Assembly (NCBI RefSeq): GCF_900105385.1
Contig: NZ_LT629772.1
Coordinates: forward strand, 806,001-870,000
Source: Microlunatus soli
Lineage (GTDB): Bacteria; Actinomycetota; Actinomycetes; Propionibacteriales; Propionibacteriaceae
Direction: 5' to 3'
DNA length: 64,000 bases
In this document: positions 51,141 through 59,828 of the stretch, one piece after another
How positions within the stretch are numbered: the first letter of the stretch is position 1
Layout: each line of letters opens with the position of its first letter
Position numbers and translations under genes: made by a program
The notes under the pieces: generated by a model
What the model was told of the DNA's origin: nothing
Databases searched by the model: none
Seen by the model: only the letters and a program-made list of their open reading frames with translations

Positions 51141-52370
51141 ATGAAGTCCTGGATCACCCGTGCAGCCGCGGCGACCGGCAGCCTGCTGGCCGGCCTGGCC
51201 ACCGCGCTGCCGGCGCTCTTCGCGCTCGCCCTGCTGCCGCTGCTGCTGGTGTTGCTGCCGTTCGTTCCCGATGCGATGCGACCGGTGCGAGCATTGGCGG
51301 ACCGGGAACGGAGCCGGCTCTCGACGTCGGGCCGGCCGGTGCTCCGGCCGTATCGACCGATCCCCCCACCATCGACATCCCGGAGCCACGCTGCAGCCGT
51401 CCGGACGGTGTTCTCCGACCCGGCGACCTGGCGCGACCTGATCTGGCTGCTGACACACGGTCTCGGTTGGACGATCACCACGGTCCTCGCGGTCGCGCTC
51501 TGGCCGGCGGTCCTGGTCAGCCTGGTGCTGCCGATCATCTGGCAGGCGTATCCGCCCGGCACGTTCACCGCGATGTTGATCTTGATCCGGAATTGGCCGC
51601 AGGCGCTCACGCTGCCATTCCTGCAAGCGATCTGCTATGCCGCACTGGTGCTGTTCGTGGTGCCACCGGTGACGCGCTGGTGGATCGGCATCGGCCGTTC
51701 GTTGCTGCGGCCGACCTCGCAAGCGGCGCTCACCGGCGAGCTGCAGCGGGTCACCGAGACGCGGACGGCGGCCCTGGAATCGCACGGCGCCGAGCTGCGG
51801 CGGATCGAACGCGATCTGCACGACGGCGTACAGGCGCAGTTGGTCAACATCTCGGTCCGGTTGGGACTGGCGGATCGCGCGCTCCACAGCGACCCGGCTG
51901 CCGCCGGTCCGTTGATCACCGATGCGCGGACCGGCATCGAGGAAGTACTCGGCGAACTGCGCGGCATCATCCGCGGGATCTATCCGCCGATCCTCACCGA
52001 CCGCGGACTGGCCGGCGCCATCCGCGCGCTGGCGGTCGGCCGGGACTTCCCGGTCGAGGTACGGATCGCCGACGACCTGCCGCGATTGCCCGCACCGGTC
52101 GAAGCGGCGGCCTACTTCGTCGTCGCCGAGGCGCTGACCAACACCACCAAGCACGGCGCGGCCCGATCCGCGACGGTGATCATCGCCGAGGCCGACGGCC
52201 TGCTGCTGATCACGGTCGGCGATGATGGCCGTGGTGGCGCCGACGAGACGCGCGGCACCGGGCTGATCGGGATCCGTCGTCGGGTCGCAGCCCTGGACGG
52301 ACGCTTCGCCCTGGACAGCCCGGCAGGCCGTGGAACGACGATCGAGGTGAGGTTGCCGTGCGAATCGTGA
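51141..52370 (+). CDS. Two-component sensor histidine kinase (NarL/HisKA_3 type)
   Basis: 409 residues. The N-terminal half has about four to five hydrophobic segments (for example LLAGLATALPALFALALLP and TVLAVALWPAVLVSLVLP) that form the sensor. The dimerisation/phosphoacceptor box is RRIERDLHDGVQAQLVNISV (His ~236), and the HATPase region shows VVAEALTNTTKHGAARSA and DDGRGGADETRGTGLIGIRR. It senses through the membrane domain; the stimulus is unknown. The last 13 bases overlap the response-regulator gene, so the pair is coupled. Confidence 0.93.
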   Translation: MKSWITRAAAATGSLLAGLATALPALFALALLPLLLVLLPFVPDAMRPVRALADRERSRLSTSGRPVLRPYRPIPPPSTSRSHAAAVRTVFSDPATWRDLIWLLTHGLGWTITTVLAVALWPAVLVSLVLPIIWQAYPPGTFTAMLILIRNWPQALTLPFLQAICYAALVLFVVPPVTRWWIGIGRSLLRPTSQAALTGELQRVTETRTAALESHGAELRRIERDLHDGVQAQLVNISVRLGLADRALHSDPAAAGPLITDARTGIEEVLGELRGIIRGIYPPILTDRGLAGAIRALAVGRDFPVEVRIADDLPRLPAPVEAAAYFVVAEALTNTTKHGAARSATVIIAEADGLLLITVGDDGRGGADETRGTGLIGIRRRVAALDGRFALDSPAGRGTTIEVRLPCES

Positions 52371-52996
52371 TCGCCGAGGACAACGCGCTGCTCCGCGAGG
52401 GGATCGTGATGTTGGTGCAGAGCGCCGGCCACCAGGTGGTCGGCTACGCCGCCAGTGGTCCCGAGATCGTGCCGACCTTGATCGAACAGCGGCCCGACAT
52501 CGCCGTCCTGGATGTTCGGATGCCGCCGTCCTTCTCCGACGAAGGCCTGCGCGCGGCGATCGAGGTCCGCGAACAGCTGCCCGGTCTGCCGATCCTGGTG
52601 CTCAGCCAATACGTCGAGCAGGCGTTCGCCCGCGAGCTGCTGGCCGCCGGCGCAGAAGGCACCGGCTATCTGTTGAAGGACCGGATCGGCCGGGTCGAGG
52701 AATTCCTCGATGCCTTGGAACGGGTCGCAACCGGCGGCACCGCACTGGACCCCGAGGTGGTCTCCCAGCTGATGGGCCGGCGGAGCAGCCCGCTGGACGG
52801 ACTGACACCGCGGGAACGGGAGGTCCTGGAACTGATGGCGCAGGGGCTGGACAATCCCGCGATCGCCCGCCAGCTGGTGATCACCGAACGCGCCGTCACC
52901 AAACACACCGGCAACATCTTCCGAAAACTCGACCTGCCGGCCACCGACAGCGGCCACCGTCGCGTCCTCGCCGTCCTGGCCTTCATCAACGCCTAG
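52358..52996 (+). CDS. Response regulator, NarL/LuxR family
   Basis: 212 residues: receiver domain with the acidic pair in VIAEDNALLREG, the phosphoacceptor Asp in DIAVLDVRMPPSFSDEG (~51), the Lys in GYLLKDRIGRVEEFL, and a C-terminal LuxR-type helix-turn-helix LTPREREVLELMAQGLDNPA with IARQLVITERAVTKHTGNIF. It begins at a GTG inside the kinase gene. Probable targets are unknown; the divergent CPBP gene is one candidate. It is followed by a long hairpin and the convergent GxGYxYP gene. Confidence 0.94.
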   Translation: MRIVIAEDNALLREGIVMLVQSAGHQVVGYAASGPEIVPTLIEQRPDIAVLDVRMPPSFSDEGLRAAIEVREQLPGLPILVLSQYVEQAFARELLAAGAEGTGYLLKDRIGRVEEFLDALERVATGGTALDPEVVSQLMGRRSSPLDGLTPREREVLELMAQGLDNPAIARQLVITERAVTKHTGNIFRKLDLPATDSGHRRVLAVLAFINA

Positions 52997-53025
52997 GGCG
53001 GGACCGCTGCTCCCCCGTTCCACCC

Positions 53026-53091
53026 CGCCGCACCGTTTCGGTAGCTCCGCACCGGGTGTGCAGGGTGCGGATGTACCGAAACGGTGCGGCG
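53026..53091. terminator. Long bipartite hairpin between convergent genes
   Basis: Perfect 18-bp arms (CGCCGCACCGTTTCGGTA at 53026-53043; complement 53074-53091) enclose an inner CCGCACC/GGTGCGG stem. It lies between the response-regulator stop (52996) and the convergent stop (53103), so it can terminate both directions. Confidence 0.75.
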
Positions 53092-53102
53092 TGTGGGGGT
53101 GA

Positions 53103-55211
53103 TCAGCGGTGTGGCGGGACGGCGACGCCGGTGCTGGACGAGCTCGCGCGGCGGGTGGTTGCCGCAGCTGCCGGAGCGGGCTTCGGGTCGTCGGTCTGCC
53201 GCAATAGATCGAAGAAGACGTCGCCGAGCACCACCTGGTAGCGGTCGTCGTCGGCCAGCAGTGCACCGAGTTCGGCGACATCGGTCGGGGTCCAGTTCCA
53301 GGCGTTGACGCCGCCGGCGATGAAGAACGGGGCCGAACCGTCCCAGCCGGCGGCGTACTCGTCCATCCCGGCCTTGAACTCGGCTGCGTCGCCGGCCGGG
53401 CTGAAGTTCCTGATCACCGGCAGCTCGCCGCCGGTCACCACGCCGCCACGGCCCGACGACTGGATGATCCCCCGCAGACCGGTGTGGGTGCGGTAGATGT
53501 CCAGCACCTCGTCGGTGAACGGGATCGAACCGTCACCGTTGCTGTAGGCGTACACCAGGTCGAGCCCGGTTTCGCGCAGATAGCGATCGGTCACGTCGGC
53601 GTACTCGGTCAGGCTCTTGCTGTCCGGCCAGGAGACCGGGTAGGTGTAGCCGGCACCGGACGGGCCGCAGATCAACAGGTCGTTGTCGGTCGCGGTCTGC
53701 TGGAAGTAGCGGTAGATCGCCGGGCCGGCGTCGGCCAGCACCGGGCTGATCGTCCAGTTGGTCGGCACCTTGCCGCGGTCCGGGTTGTCCCACAGCTCCC
53801 GCAGATGCCGCTGGCAGTACTGGATGTTGTCGCCCTCGCCGAAGGTCAGCGTCAGATAGATCTTGTTCGCCGGCTTGCTCGGCGCCGGCGTGTTGATCTT
53901 GGACGAGATCTTCGCCGGCACTCCGCCGTGCACGGTGCCGTTGGCGTAGAAGTCGGCAGCGAACACCTCGACCCGCTTGGTCGCGGCAAGATCGACTCCA
54001 CCCCACTCGCCGGCCACGTCGTTGGAGAACCAACCCAGGTACGGCGTGGTGCTGGCTGTGCTGCCGAAGATCTCGGCGAGCAGTTCCCCGGGCGCACCGT
54101 TGGGATCCAGCCAGACCAACATCGCCTTGGTCGCCACCACGTAGTCACGGAAGTACGGGAACGGCTCGACCCGGGTCGGAGCGGTATCGGTCGCGGTGAT
54201 CAGGTACTGGTTCCAGATGTCGACGGTCACGGTCAGCTCGGTGGTCCCGGCCGGCGGCTGGAAACGGTAGATCCAGTAGTTGCCGCCGTCGGCGAACCGG
54301 TTCTGCTCGCCACCGATCGACGACGTGCTGGCAAAGAGGAACTCCTCCTCTTCGGTCGTGTCGGGCAGGAAGTCGGCGATCACCGTGCCGTCGGCGGTGG
54401 CCTTGACCGAGGCCACCGAGGCACCCCACCCGTCGTTGCCGAAGGCGTCGGCGAATCGGACGTAGACCGCCTCGCCTCCGAGCTCGGCACTGACGTCGAG
54501 GGTCAGCGTGGTCCGGTTGGAGGAGTCCCGGATCTGCTCGGTCTCCCGAGCGACCTCACGCCAGGTGACGCCGTCAACGGCGACGGTCCGGGTCGGCGGC
54601 AGCCCGGTCAGCAGCCGCTGCTCGCAGTGCGGCCACAGATTGTCCAGCTGCCAGCGGTAGATCGCGACCTTGTCCTGACCGGTGAACCGACCGCGCAGGT
54701 CCTCCACGATCTTCAGCCCGTAGGTCTCGGCCTGCTCCGCGGTGGCGACCACAGCGTTGCGGAGGCCGGCCAGAGTGGTCGCGACGTTGATGGTGTCGGG
54801 CACGTCGGGGTCGTAGAGGATCGCCCCGGCGACCCGGGCGGCGTACTTGTCGATCAAGGTCCGCGGATCGTCGTGCCAGCGGCTGCCGGCGAAGTCCTGC
54901 AGCCAGGTCAGGTCGGCGGTGTCGTCACCCTTGTCGTAGTTGAAGTAGAGCTCCGGCCGAGTCCTGTTGACGATCCCCTGCAGGGTGGTCAGCAGAAGTT
55001 GATCTTCACCGGGCAACTCGGCGATCGAGCCCGCCTGCAGCCGGCCCGGAACGGCGAAGCGGGGCAACAACCTGCCTGGCTGCCACTGCACACCCGATGG
55101 CGATGCAGCGGCGGTCCCGGTGCTGGCGATCATGCTGCCGCTCCCGGCAGTCAGGGCGATCCCGGCGAGGACGGTGGCATTGGTTGCAAGAAATCTCCGA
55201 CGGCTGACCAT
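53103..55211 (-). CDS. Tat-exported GxGYxYP-domain protein
   Basis: 702 residues from the ATG at 55211, with GGAGG six bases upstream. Twin-arginine signal MVSRRRFLATNATVLAGIAL, then an N-terminal GxGYxYP-associated region (LLTTLQGIVNRTRPELYFNY), a beta-sandwich-like insert, and the C-terminal family core with the namesake ICGPSGAGYTYPVSWPD and AFFIAGGVNAWNW-like closing segment (PFFIAGGVNAWNWTPTD). This family is seen in carbohydrate-degradation contexts and is treated as a putative glycoside hydrolase; activity is not established. The upstream frame to 56477 is antisense to the MFS gene and is not part of it. No sugar-transport genes adjoin. Confidence 0.88.
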   Translation of the reverse strand: MVSRRRFLATNATVLAGIALTAGSGSMIASTGTAAASPSGVQWQPGRLLPRFAVPGRLQAGSIAELPGEDQLLLTTLQGIVNRTRPELYFNYDKGDDTADLTWLQDFAGSRWHDDPRTLIDKYAARVAGAILYDPDVPDTINVATTLAGLRNAVVATAEQAETYGLKIVEDLRGRFTGQDKVAIYRWQLDNLWPHCEQRLLTGLPPTRTVAVDGVTWREVARETEQIRDSSNRTTLTLDVSAELGGEAVYVRFADAFGNDGWGASVASVKATADGTVIADFLPDTTEEEEFLFASTSSIGGEQNRFADGGNYWIYRFQPPAGTTELTVTVDIWNQYLITATDTAPTRVEPFPYFRDYVVATKAMLVWLDPNGAPGELLAEIFGSTASTTPYLGWFSNDVAGEWGGVDLAATKRVEVFAADFYANGTVHGGVPAKISSKINTPAPSKPANKIYLTLTFGEGDNIQYCQRHLRELWDNPDRGKVPTNWTISPVLADAGPAIYRYFQQTATDNDLLICGPSGAGYTYPVSWPDSKSLTEYADVTDRYLRETGLDLVYAYSNGDGSIPFTDEVLDIYRTHTGLRGIIQSSGRGGVVTGGELPVIRNFSPAGDAAEFKAGMDEYAAGWDGSAPFFIAGGVNAWNWTPTDVAELGALLADDDRYQVVLGDVFFDLLRQTDDPKPAPAAAATTRRASSSSTGVAVPPHR

Positions 55212-55387
55212 GTCATGCCTCCTTCGGTCCGAGCGGGGGACGCCAGACCGTACGACAACTCTGTCGCTGAGGAAGCTAGCACGAACCAGCACTCCATGGA
55301 AACGTCTCCACGCCCGCGATGAACGCACCGTGCGGCGCTGTCGACGGGGTCTGCCGGTCGGGTGTGGGTGCAGCCTGCTCGGCGTCG

Positions 55388-56698
55388 TCAGACCCGAGCC
55401 GGTACGGTGCCGGCGGCTGTCAGCCGGGCCCAGCTGCGTTGACAGCCGATCGCCACCAGGCAGCTGGCGCCGACCGCGATCGCGGCACCGCTGAACGACC
55501 AACCCAGTCCCCTGCTGTCGATCAGGACACCGGCCAGCGCGGTGCCGACCGCGGCGCCGACCTGGGTCACCGAGGACAGCATCGACTGCGCCTCGTTCAG
55601 ACGATTGGACGGAGTCAATTGATCCAGCAGGCCCTGCTGCATGATCAAGGTCGGCGCGATCGTCAGACCGGTGCCGAAGAGCAGGGGCAACAGCAGCCAC
55701 AACGGCGGCTTGCCGCTGCCGACCATCAACGCGATGCCGACCAGCAGCACCGAGAACGTGCCGGTGGTGATCATCACGGCCTGCCGCTCCGGCAGCCGCC
55801 AGTTGCGAGCTCCGAAAATCAGCCCGCCGACGGTGCTGCCGCCGGCGATCGCGGTGAACAGGATGCCGACCCGGTCGGTGCCGCCGAGCAGTTCGCCGGC
55901 GGTCCCGGCCAGCGAGGTGTCCAATTGGCCGAAGCCGATGCTCATCGCCAGCATCACGCCGAGCACCGCGGCGACGCCGGGAACGGTGATCGCGGAGCGA
56001 TGATGCCGGACGGGGATACCGGTGTCCGAAGACTGGGTCTGAGGCTGGTTTCGGGCCGGTCGGGAACGGCGAGCGGCCGCCGTTCGGCAGTAGCCAACCC
56101 CTCCGGCCGCCATGCAACCGGCCGCAACCAGCACCGGCACCACCGGCGAGGACAGGGCCAGCAGGGCCGACAACAGCAGAGGGCCGAGCACGAAGAGCAA
56201 CTCGACAGCGGTCGCGTCCAGAGCGAAGGCGACCCGCCGCGAGGCCGGGTTGGGGAAGACCACCCGCCAGGCCGTACGGATCGCCGGGCTGATCGGCGGG
56301 AACGCGACCCCGGCCAGGCCGGCCATCATGATCAACACCGCCAGCGGCGCGCCGGCTACGGTCGCCAGCGCGTCGCCGGCCAGCAGCGCCGCCGAGGACA
56401 ATGCGGTCGGCAGTAGGATCCGGACCTGACCGGCCCGGTCCATCATCCGTCCCCAGAACGGGGTGCCGATCGCACAACCGATCGCGAAGGCGCCGGTCAC
56501 GACCCCGGCGATGCCGTACGCGTTCCGTTCGGACTCGACCAGCACCAGCAGTCCGAGCGGCGCCATCGCGATCGCCAGCCGGGCCACCACCGCGGTCAGG
56601 AAGGGACTGGCTGCCGGCCGGTAGCGCAACAGCCGGCCGTAGGCCCGTAGGCCGCTGCCGAGATCGTGCTCGGCCGCCTCATCACCCAGGTTCGTCAT
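55388..56698 (-). CDS. MFS transporter
   Basis: 436 residues from the ATG at 56698; no good ribosome-binding site (GGAG touches the ATG), so the start is tentative. About twelve hydrophobic segments in two halves. The inter-helix 2/3 motif GTPFWGRMMDRAGQVRILLP resembles the MFS GxLaDrxGrr motif, and a short hydrophilic loop rich in Arg (RRSRPARNQPQTQSSD) separates the halves. Probable drug or metabolite efflux. Two CACGTG-containing direct repeats lie 124-210 bp upstream and may be its operators. Confidence 0.9.
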   Translation of the reverse strand: MTNLGDEAAEHDLGSGLRAYGRLLRYRPAASPFLTAVVARLAIAMAPLGLLVLVESERNAYGIAGVVTGAFAIGCAIGTPFWGRMMDRAGQVRILLPTALSSAALLAGDALATVAGAPLAVLIMMAGLAGVAFPPISPAIRTAWRVVFPNPASRRVAFALDATAVELLFVLGPLLLSALLALSSPVVPVLVAAGCMAAGGVGYCRTAAARRSRPARNQPQTQSSDTGIPVRHHRSAITVPGVAAVLGVMLAMSIGFGQLDTSLAGTAGELLGGTDRVGILFTAIAGGSTVGGLIFGARNWRLPERQAVMITTGTFSVLLVGIALMVGSGKPPLWLLLPLLFGTGLTIAPTLIMQQGLLDQLTPSNRLNEAQSMLSSVTQVGAAVGTALAGVLIDSRGLGWSFSGAAIAVGASCLVAIGCQRSWARLTAAGTVPARV

Positions 56699-56821
56699 CT
56701 CCGGATGATCATCGCACCCCGGATTGTCGGCGGCCAATCCGGTTCGCCCGATCGAGACGGTCGGCAACATCCACGGCCGATACCCCCGGACGACCTGCCC
56801 GCCGGGTTCGCCGACCGCGGA

Positions 56822-56908
56822 CGGACCGCCACACGTGTTGCCATATCGCCCTCGTCCGCCCCCGGCAGTCCGGACGGATCGCCCCACGTGTTACCACATC
56901 GTCCTTGG
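56822..56908. repeat. Two direct repeats with CACGTG cores upstream of the MFS gene
   Basis: Units near 56822-56856 and 56875-56908 share CGGA(C/T)CGCC(A/C)CACGTGTT then CCA(T/C)ATCG(C/T)CC. They start 53 bp apart. Each has a palindromic CACGTG, so they may bind one dimeric regulator at two sites. Confidence 0.55.
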
Positions 56909-56970
56909 GTCGTGGGAACGTCGGGGCCGAGTTCGCGGTGCGCTGCGCCCCGGCGGCGTGTCCGGACCGG

Positions 56971-57570
56971 TCAGCGGATCCGGTCGTAGACCAGGCTGAT
57001 GGTGCCGTCCTCGCCGGCCGCATTGCTCACCAGCGCCCACTTTCCCGCCGGCAGCCCGTCCTCGAACAGCCGGGCTCCGCCACCGACGGTCTCGGGGAAG
57101 ATCATGAACGCCAGCCGGTCCACCCGGTCGGCGGCCAGCAGGGCCTTGATCACGCTGGCGCTGGCGAAGACGACGATGTCGCCGCCGTCCTCGGCCTGCA
57201 GCTCGTCCACGACCTCCGGCGCCGGCCGATCCAGGATCCTGGTCCGCTGCCACGGCGCCTCGGTGAGGGTGTGGGAGAGCACCACCTTGTCCGCGTCGAC
57301 CAGCCAGCGGGCGTAGCCGCGGTCGCGTTCATCGGCATTCGGATCGTCGGCAACGGTCGGCCAGAAGCCGAGAAAGCCTTCGGCGTTGACCCGGCCGAGC
57401 AGCGCGGTGCTGGCCGGCTTCCACAGCTCGGTCAGATGATCACGGGCGACGTCGCTGATCGCGTACGGCATCAGCCAGGCCATGTCCGTCGCTCCACCCG
57501 GGCCGGCGTACCGGCCGTCCAGGGTGAGGCTGATGTTGGTGACGACGCGACGAGTGGTGTTGGTGGACAT
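56971..57570 (-). CDS. Dihydrofolate reductase/RibD C-terminal domain protein
   Basis: 199 residues from the ATG at 57570, with GGAG eight bases upstream. It has the RibD_C/DHFR-like fold: VTNISLTLDGRYAGPGGATD at the start, TALLGRVNAEGFLGFWP, then DIVVFASASVIKALLAADRV (NADPH-binding) and FPETVGGGARLFEDG. Members are NADPH-dependent reductases of unknown substrate. It lies 120 bp downstream of the ArsR-SRPBCC gene on the same strand and is probably controlled by it, an arrangement frequent in actinobacteria. Confidence 0.9.
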   Translation of the reverse strand: MSTNTTRRVVTNISLTLDGRYAGPGGATDMAWLMPYAISDVARDHLTELWKPASTALLGRVNAEGFLGFWPTVADDPNADERDRGYARWLVDADKVVLSHTLTEAPWQRTRILDRPAPEVVDELQAEDGGDIVVFASASVIKALLAADRVDRLAFMIFPETVGGGARLFEDGLPAGKWALVSNAAGEDGTISLVYDRIR

Positions 57571-57690
57571 GGGAGTTACTCCTTCTGCGGGAACTTGAGG
57601 AATGTGTTGAGTGGTTCGATCGGTCGGTGGTACGCGGCCGCGACGGATCAGGATGGACGGACCGAGGCCGATCACGACACGGCGACCGGA

Positions 57691-58566
57691 TCATTTCTGC
57701 TCGGCGTTGATCAGTGCTGCGAGACGGTCGAGCGACTGGTTCCAGCCGAGCTCGATGCCGGCGATGAAATCGGCGGATTCGACGACGCTGTCGTCGATCC
57801 GGAAGCGGACGTCCAACTCGGTCGTGACGGGTTCAGGTCGGGACGGATCTCCCGCCGACGCTCCGCCCGGAGCGTCGCGATGGTCGGCCAGGGTGACGGT
57901 GTAGTCCGCGGTGAACGCGACCGCTCCGGTCGGCAGCAGCGGCGACAGCCGGAAGCCGATCCGTTCACCGTCGACGACGGACCGGACCACGCCCTCGGCG
58001 CGGCCGACCAGTCCGTCGACGCCGGTCCGATCGGCAGCGTCGGCGTACTCCTGGATCACGCGTCCGCCCGGGACCGCCTCGAAGATCAAGCGCGCGACCC
58101 GCAGGTGGTCCGGCACCCACCACCGGGCCATCCGATCGGCCTCGGTGACCGCCGCCCACACCGTCTCGCGCGGCGCCGCCAGCCGACGCCGGAAGCTGAA
58201 GCTGCGGCCGTCCGCCCAGCGGTGGGCCGTCGCGGACGCCAACTCCTCGGCCAGCGACGCACCGTAGTTGTCGAAGTCGGCGCGGACCGTGCTCTGTCGG
58301 TCGGCACCGTCGGCGAGCCGACCGAGTCGCACGGCCAGATCACGCAACGGTCCGGCCTCCAGCGCGAAGATCTTGCGCTGGCCGGACCGCTGCGAGACCA
58401 CCAGGCCGGCGCGCTCGAGGGTCTGCAGATGCTTGGTCGCCTGCGGTTGACGTAAGCCGACCTCGTCGGCGATCACGCCCACCGACTGCGGACGGTCCGC
58501 GAGCGCAGTCACGATCCGCCAGCGGGCCGGGTCGGCCAGCGCCGCCAGCGCTGAGTTCTGCTCCAT
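57691..58566 (-). CDS. ArsR-type HTH fused to SRPBCC (AHSA1) domain
   Basis: 291 residues from the ATG at 58566. The N-terminal winged helix (residues ~1-85) has ALADPARWRIVTALADRP, VGVIADEVGLRQPQATKHLQ and LERAGLVVSQRSGQRKIFAL. The C-terminal SRPBCC/AHSA1 ligand-binding barrel (~115-290) has FSFRRRLAAPRETVWAAVTE, RMARWWVPDHLRVARL and IELGWNQSLDRLAALI. These two domains are more often encoded as separate adjacent genes. A concentric palindrome covers the promoter. The promoter geometry suggests a leaderless transcript starting at this ATG. Confidence 0.88.
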   Translation of the reverse strand: MEQNSALAALADPARWRIVTALADRPQSVGVIADEVGLRQPQATKHLQTLERAGLVVSQRSGQRKIFALEAGPLRDLAVRLGRLADGADRQSTVRADFDNYGASLAEELASATAHRWADGRSFSFRRRLAAPRETVWAAVTEADRMARWWVPDHLRVARLIFEAVPGGRVIQEYADAADRTGVDGLVGRAEGVVRSVVDGERIGFRLSPLLPTGAVAFTADYTVTLADHRDAPGGASAGDPSRPEPVTTELDVRFRIDDSVVESADFIAGIELGWNQSLDRLAALINAEQK

Positions 58567-58573
58567 GACCAGA

Positions 58574-58608
58574 ATCATTCCCTATGAAGAATATTCTTGT
58601 CAAGGAAT
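58574..58608 (-). promoter_or_regulatory. Promoter and palindromic operator of the ArsR-SRPBCC gene
   Basis: AAGAATATTCTT (58587-58598) is a perfect 12-bp palindrome centred exactly within ATTCC (58577-58581) and GGAAT (58604-58608). On the minus strand TTGACA (58603-58598) and AATGAT (58579-58574) are 18 bp apart, so the operator fills the spacer. The predicted start site falls at about the ATG. Confidence 0.65.
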
Positions 58609-58720
58609 ATCTCTGATCGGTTCCGTCTCCCGCATCGTCACGGGTCGGGTCGAACCGCCGGTGCCTGCTGAGTCGAGGCCCTGGACCTGCTGATTCGAGC
58701 CTCTGAGCCTGGCGTGCCGA

Positions 58721-58804
58721 GGTCCCTGAGTCTGTCGAAGGGCCGCGTCCCACTCCGCCGGCGAGCCGAGCAGCGAGTTGCGGTCCTTCGACGAGCTCAG
58801 GACC
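58721..58804. repeat. Inverted pair of CCTGAG..GTCGAAGG palindromic elements
   Basis: GGTCCCTGAG-TCTGTCGAAGGGCC (58721-58744) and GGTCCTTCGACGAGC-TCAGGACC (58782-58804) are inverted relatives and can pair into a large hairpin between terC and the upstream gene. Degenerate copies with CTGAGTCGAGG and CTGATTCGAGCC precede at 58664-58700. A related sequence lies in opcA. Confidence 0.7.
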
Positions 58805-58813
58805 CGGAGGTCG

Positions 58814-59809
58814 TCAGTTGCTCGGCTGGGCGGCCGTGGAGTCGGCGTCCCGCTTGGACTTGATCAGGCTTGCCACGGTGGTGACGGCGAGCGTCACGAT
58901 GATCACCGTGAGCGACAACCAGATCGGGATGTCGAGGGAGAACGGGATGTGCAGCTTCTCGTCCAGGTGGTACTCGTGCATCGCGTGGAAGACCAACTTC
59001 ACGCCGATGAAGGCGAGGATGATCGAGAGTCCGACCGACAGGTAGACCAACCGCTTGAGCAGTCCGCCGATCAGGAAGTACAGCTGCCGCAGCCCCATCA
59101 GCGCGAACACGTTGGCGGTGAAGACCAGGTACGGCTCCTGGGTCAGGCCGTAGATCGCCGGGATCGAGTCCAGGGCGAACAGCAGGTCGGTGCTGCCCAG
59201 CGCGATGATCACGAACAGCATCGGGGTGATCAGTCGCCTGCCACCCTCGCGGATCGTCAGCTTGGTGCCGTGGAACTCTTCGGTGGAAGGCATCCGACGC
59301 TTGACCAACCGCATCAGCGGGTTGTCCGGAGCGTCCTCCTCGTCCTCACCCTTGCGATAGTCCAGGTACAGCCGGATCGCGGTGTAGATCAGGAAGGCGC
59401 CGAAGATGAAGAAGACCCAGCTGAACAGACTGATCAGCCCGGCCCCGAGGGCGATGAAGACACCGCGGAACAGCAGCGCGAGCAGGATGCCGACCAGCAA
59501 TGCGTACTGCTGATACTGCCGGGGCACCTTCAGTTTGGTCATGATGATCACGAAGATGAACAGGTTGTCCACCGACAAGCTGTACTCGGTGAGCCACCCG
59601 GCGAAGAACTCCCCGGCGTACTGGCCACCGGAGACCAACCAGACACCGAGCCCGAACAAGATCGCCAACGCGACGAAGACGCCGATGAACAGGCCGGCTT
59701 CCTTCATGGACGGCTCGTGCGGCCGGCGACCGATCACGAAGACGTCGAAGCCGAGGATGAGGACCATCACACCGACGGTGATGATCCAGGCATAGAGATG
59801 TACGTCCAC
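58814..59809 (-). CDS. terC: TerC family membrane protein
   Basis: 331-residue integral membrane protein of the TerC/Alx group, with about nine helices. Family signatures are FAGWLTEYSLSVDNLFIFVI (conserved acidic SxDN) and ALGSTDLLFALDSIPAIYGL (second acidic motif). Characterised members export manganese or protect exoenzymes during metalation. The GTG start follows AAAGG. A yybP-ykoY type Mn2+ riboswitch lies directly upstream, which strongly supports a Mn2+ link. It lies next to uvrB, as in other actinobacteria. Confidence 0.94.
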   Translation of the reverse strand: MDVHLYAWIITVGVMVLILGFDVFVIGRRPHEPSMKEAGLFIGVFVALAILFGLGVWLVSGGQYAGEFFAGWLTEYSLSVDNLFIFVIIMTKLKVPRQYQQYALLVGILLALLFRGVFIALGAGLISLFSWVFFIFGAFLIYTAIRLYLDYRKGEDEEDAPDNPLMRLVKRRMPSTEEFHGTKLTIREGGRRLITPMLFVIIALGSTDLLFALDSIPAIYGLTQEPYLVFTANVFALMGLRQLYFLIGGLLKRLVYLSVGLSIILAFIGVKLVFHAMHEYHLDEKLHIPFSLDIPIWLSLTVIIVTLAVTTVASLIKSKRDADSTAAQPSN

Positions 59810-59828
59810 CCGTTAGACCTTTCGAGAG

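Noticed and set aside
51006-52154. N-terminal extension of the CPBP protease to 52154
   Set aside because: That part is antisense to the histidine kinase and not protease-like; the ATG at 51005 gives a normal-length family member.
55212-56477. N-terminal extension of the GxGYxYP protein to 56477
   Set aside because: The twin-arginine signal begins at 55211 with a strong ribosome-binding site; the extension overlaps the MFS gene in another frame.
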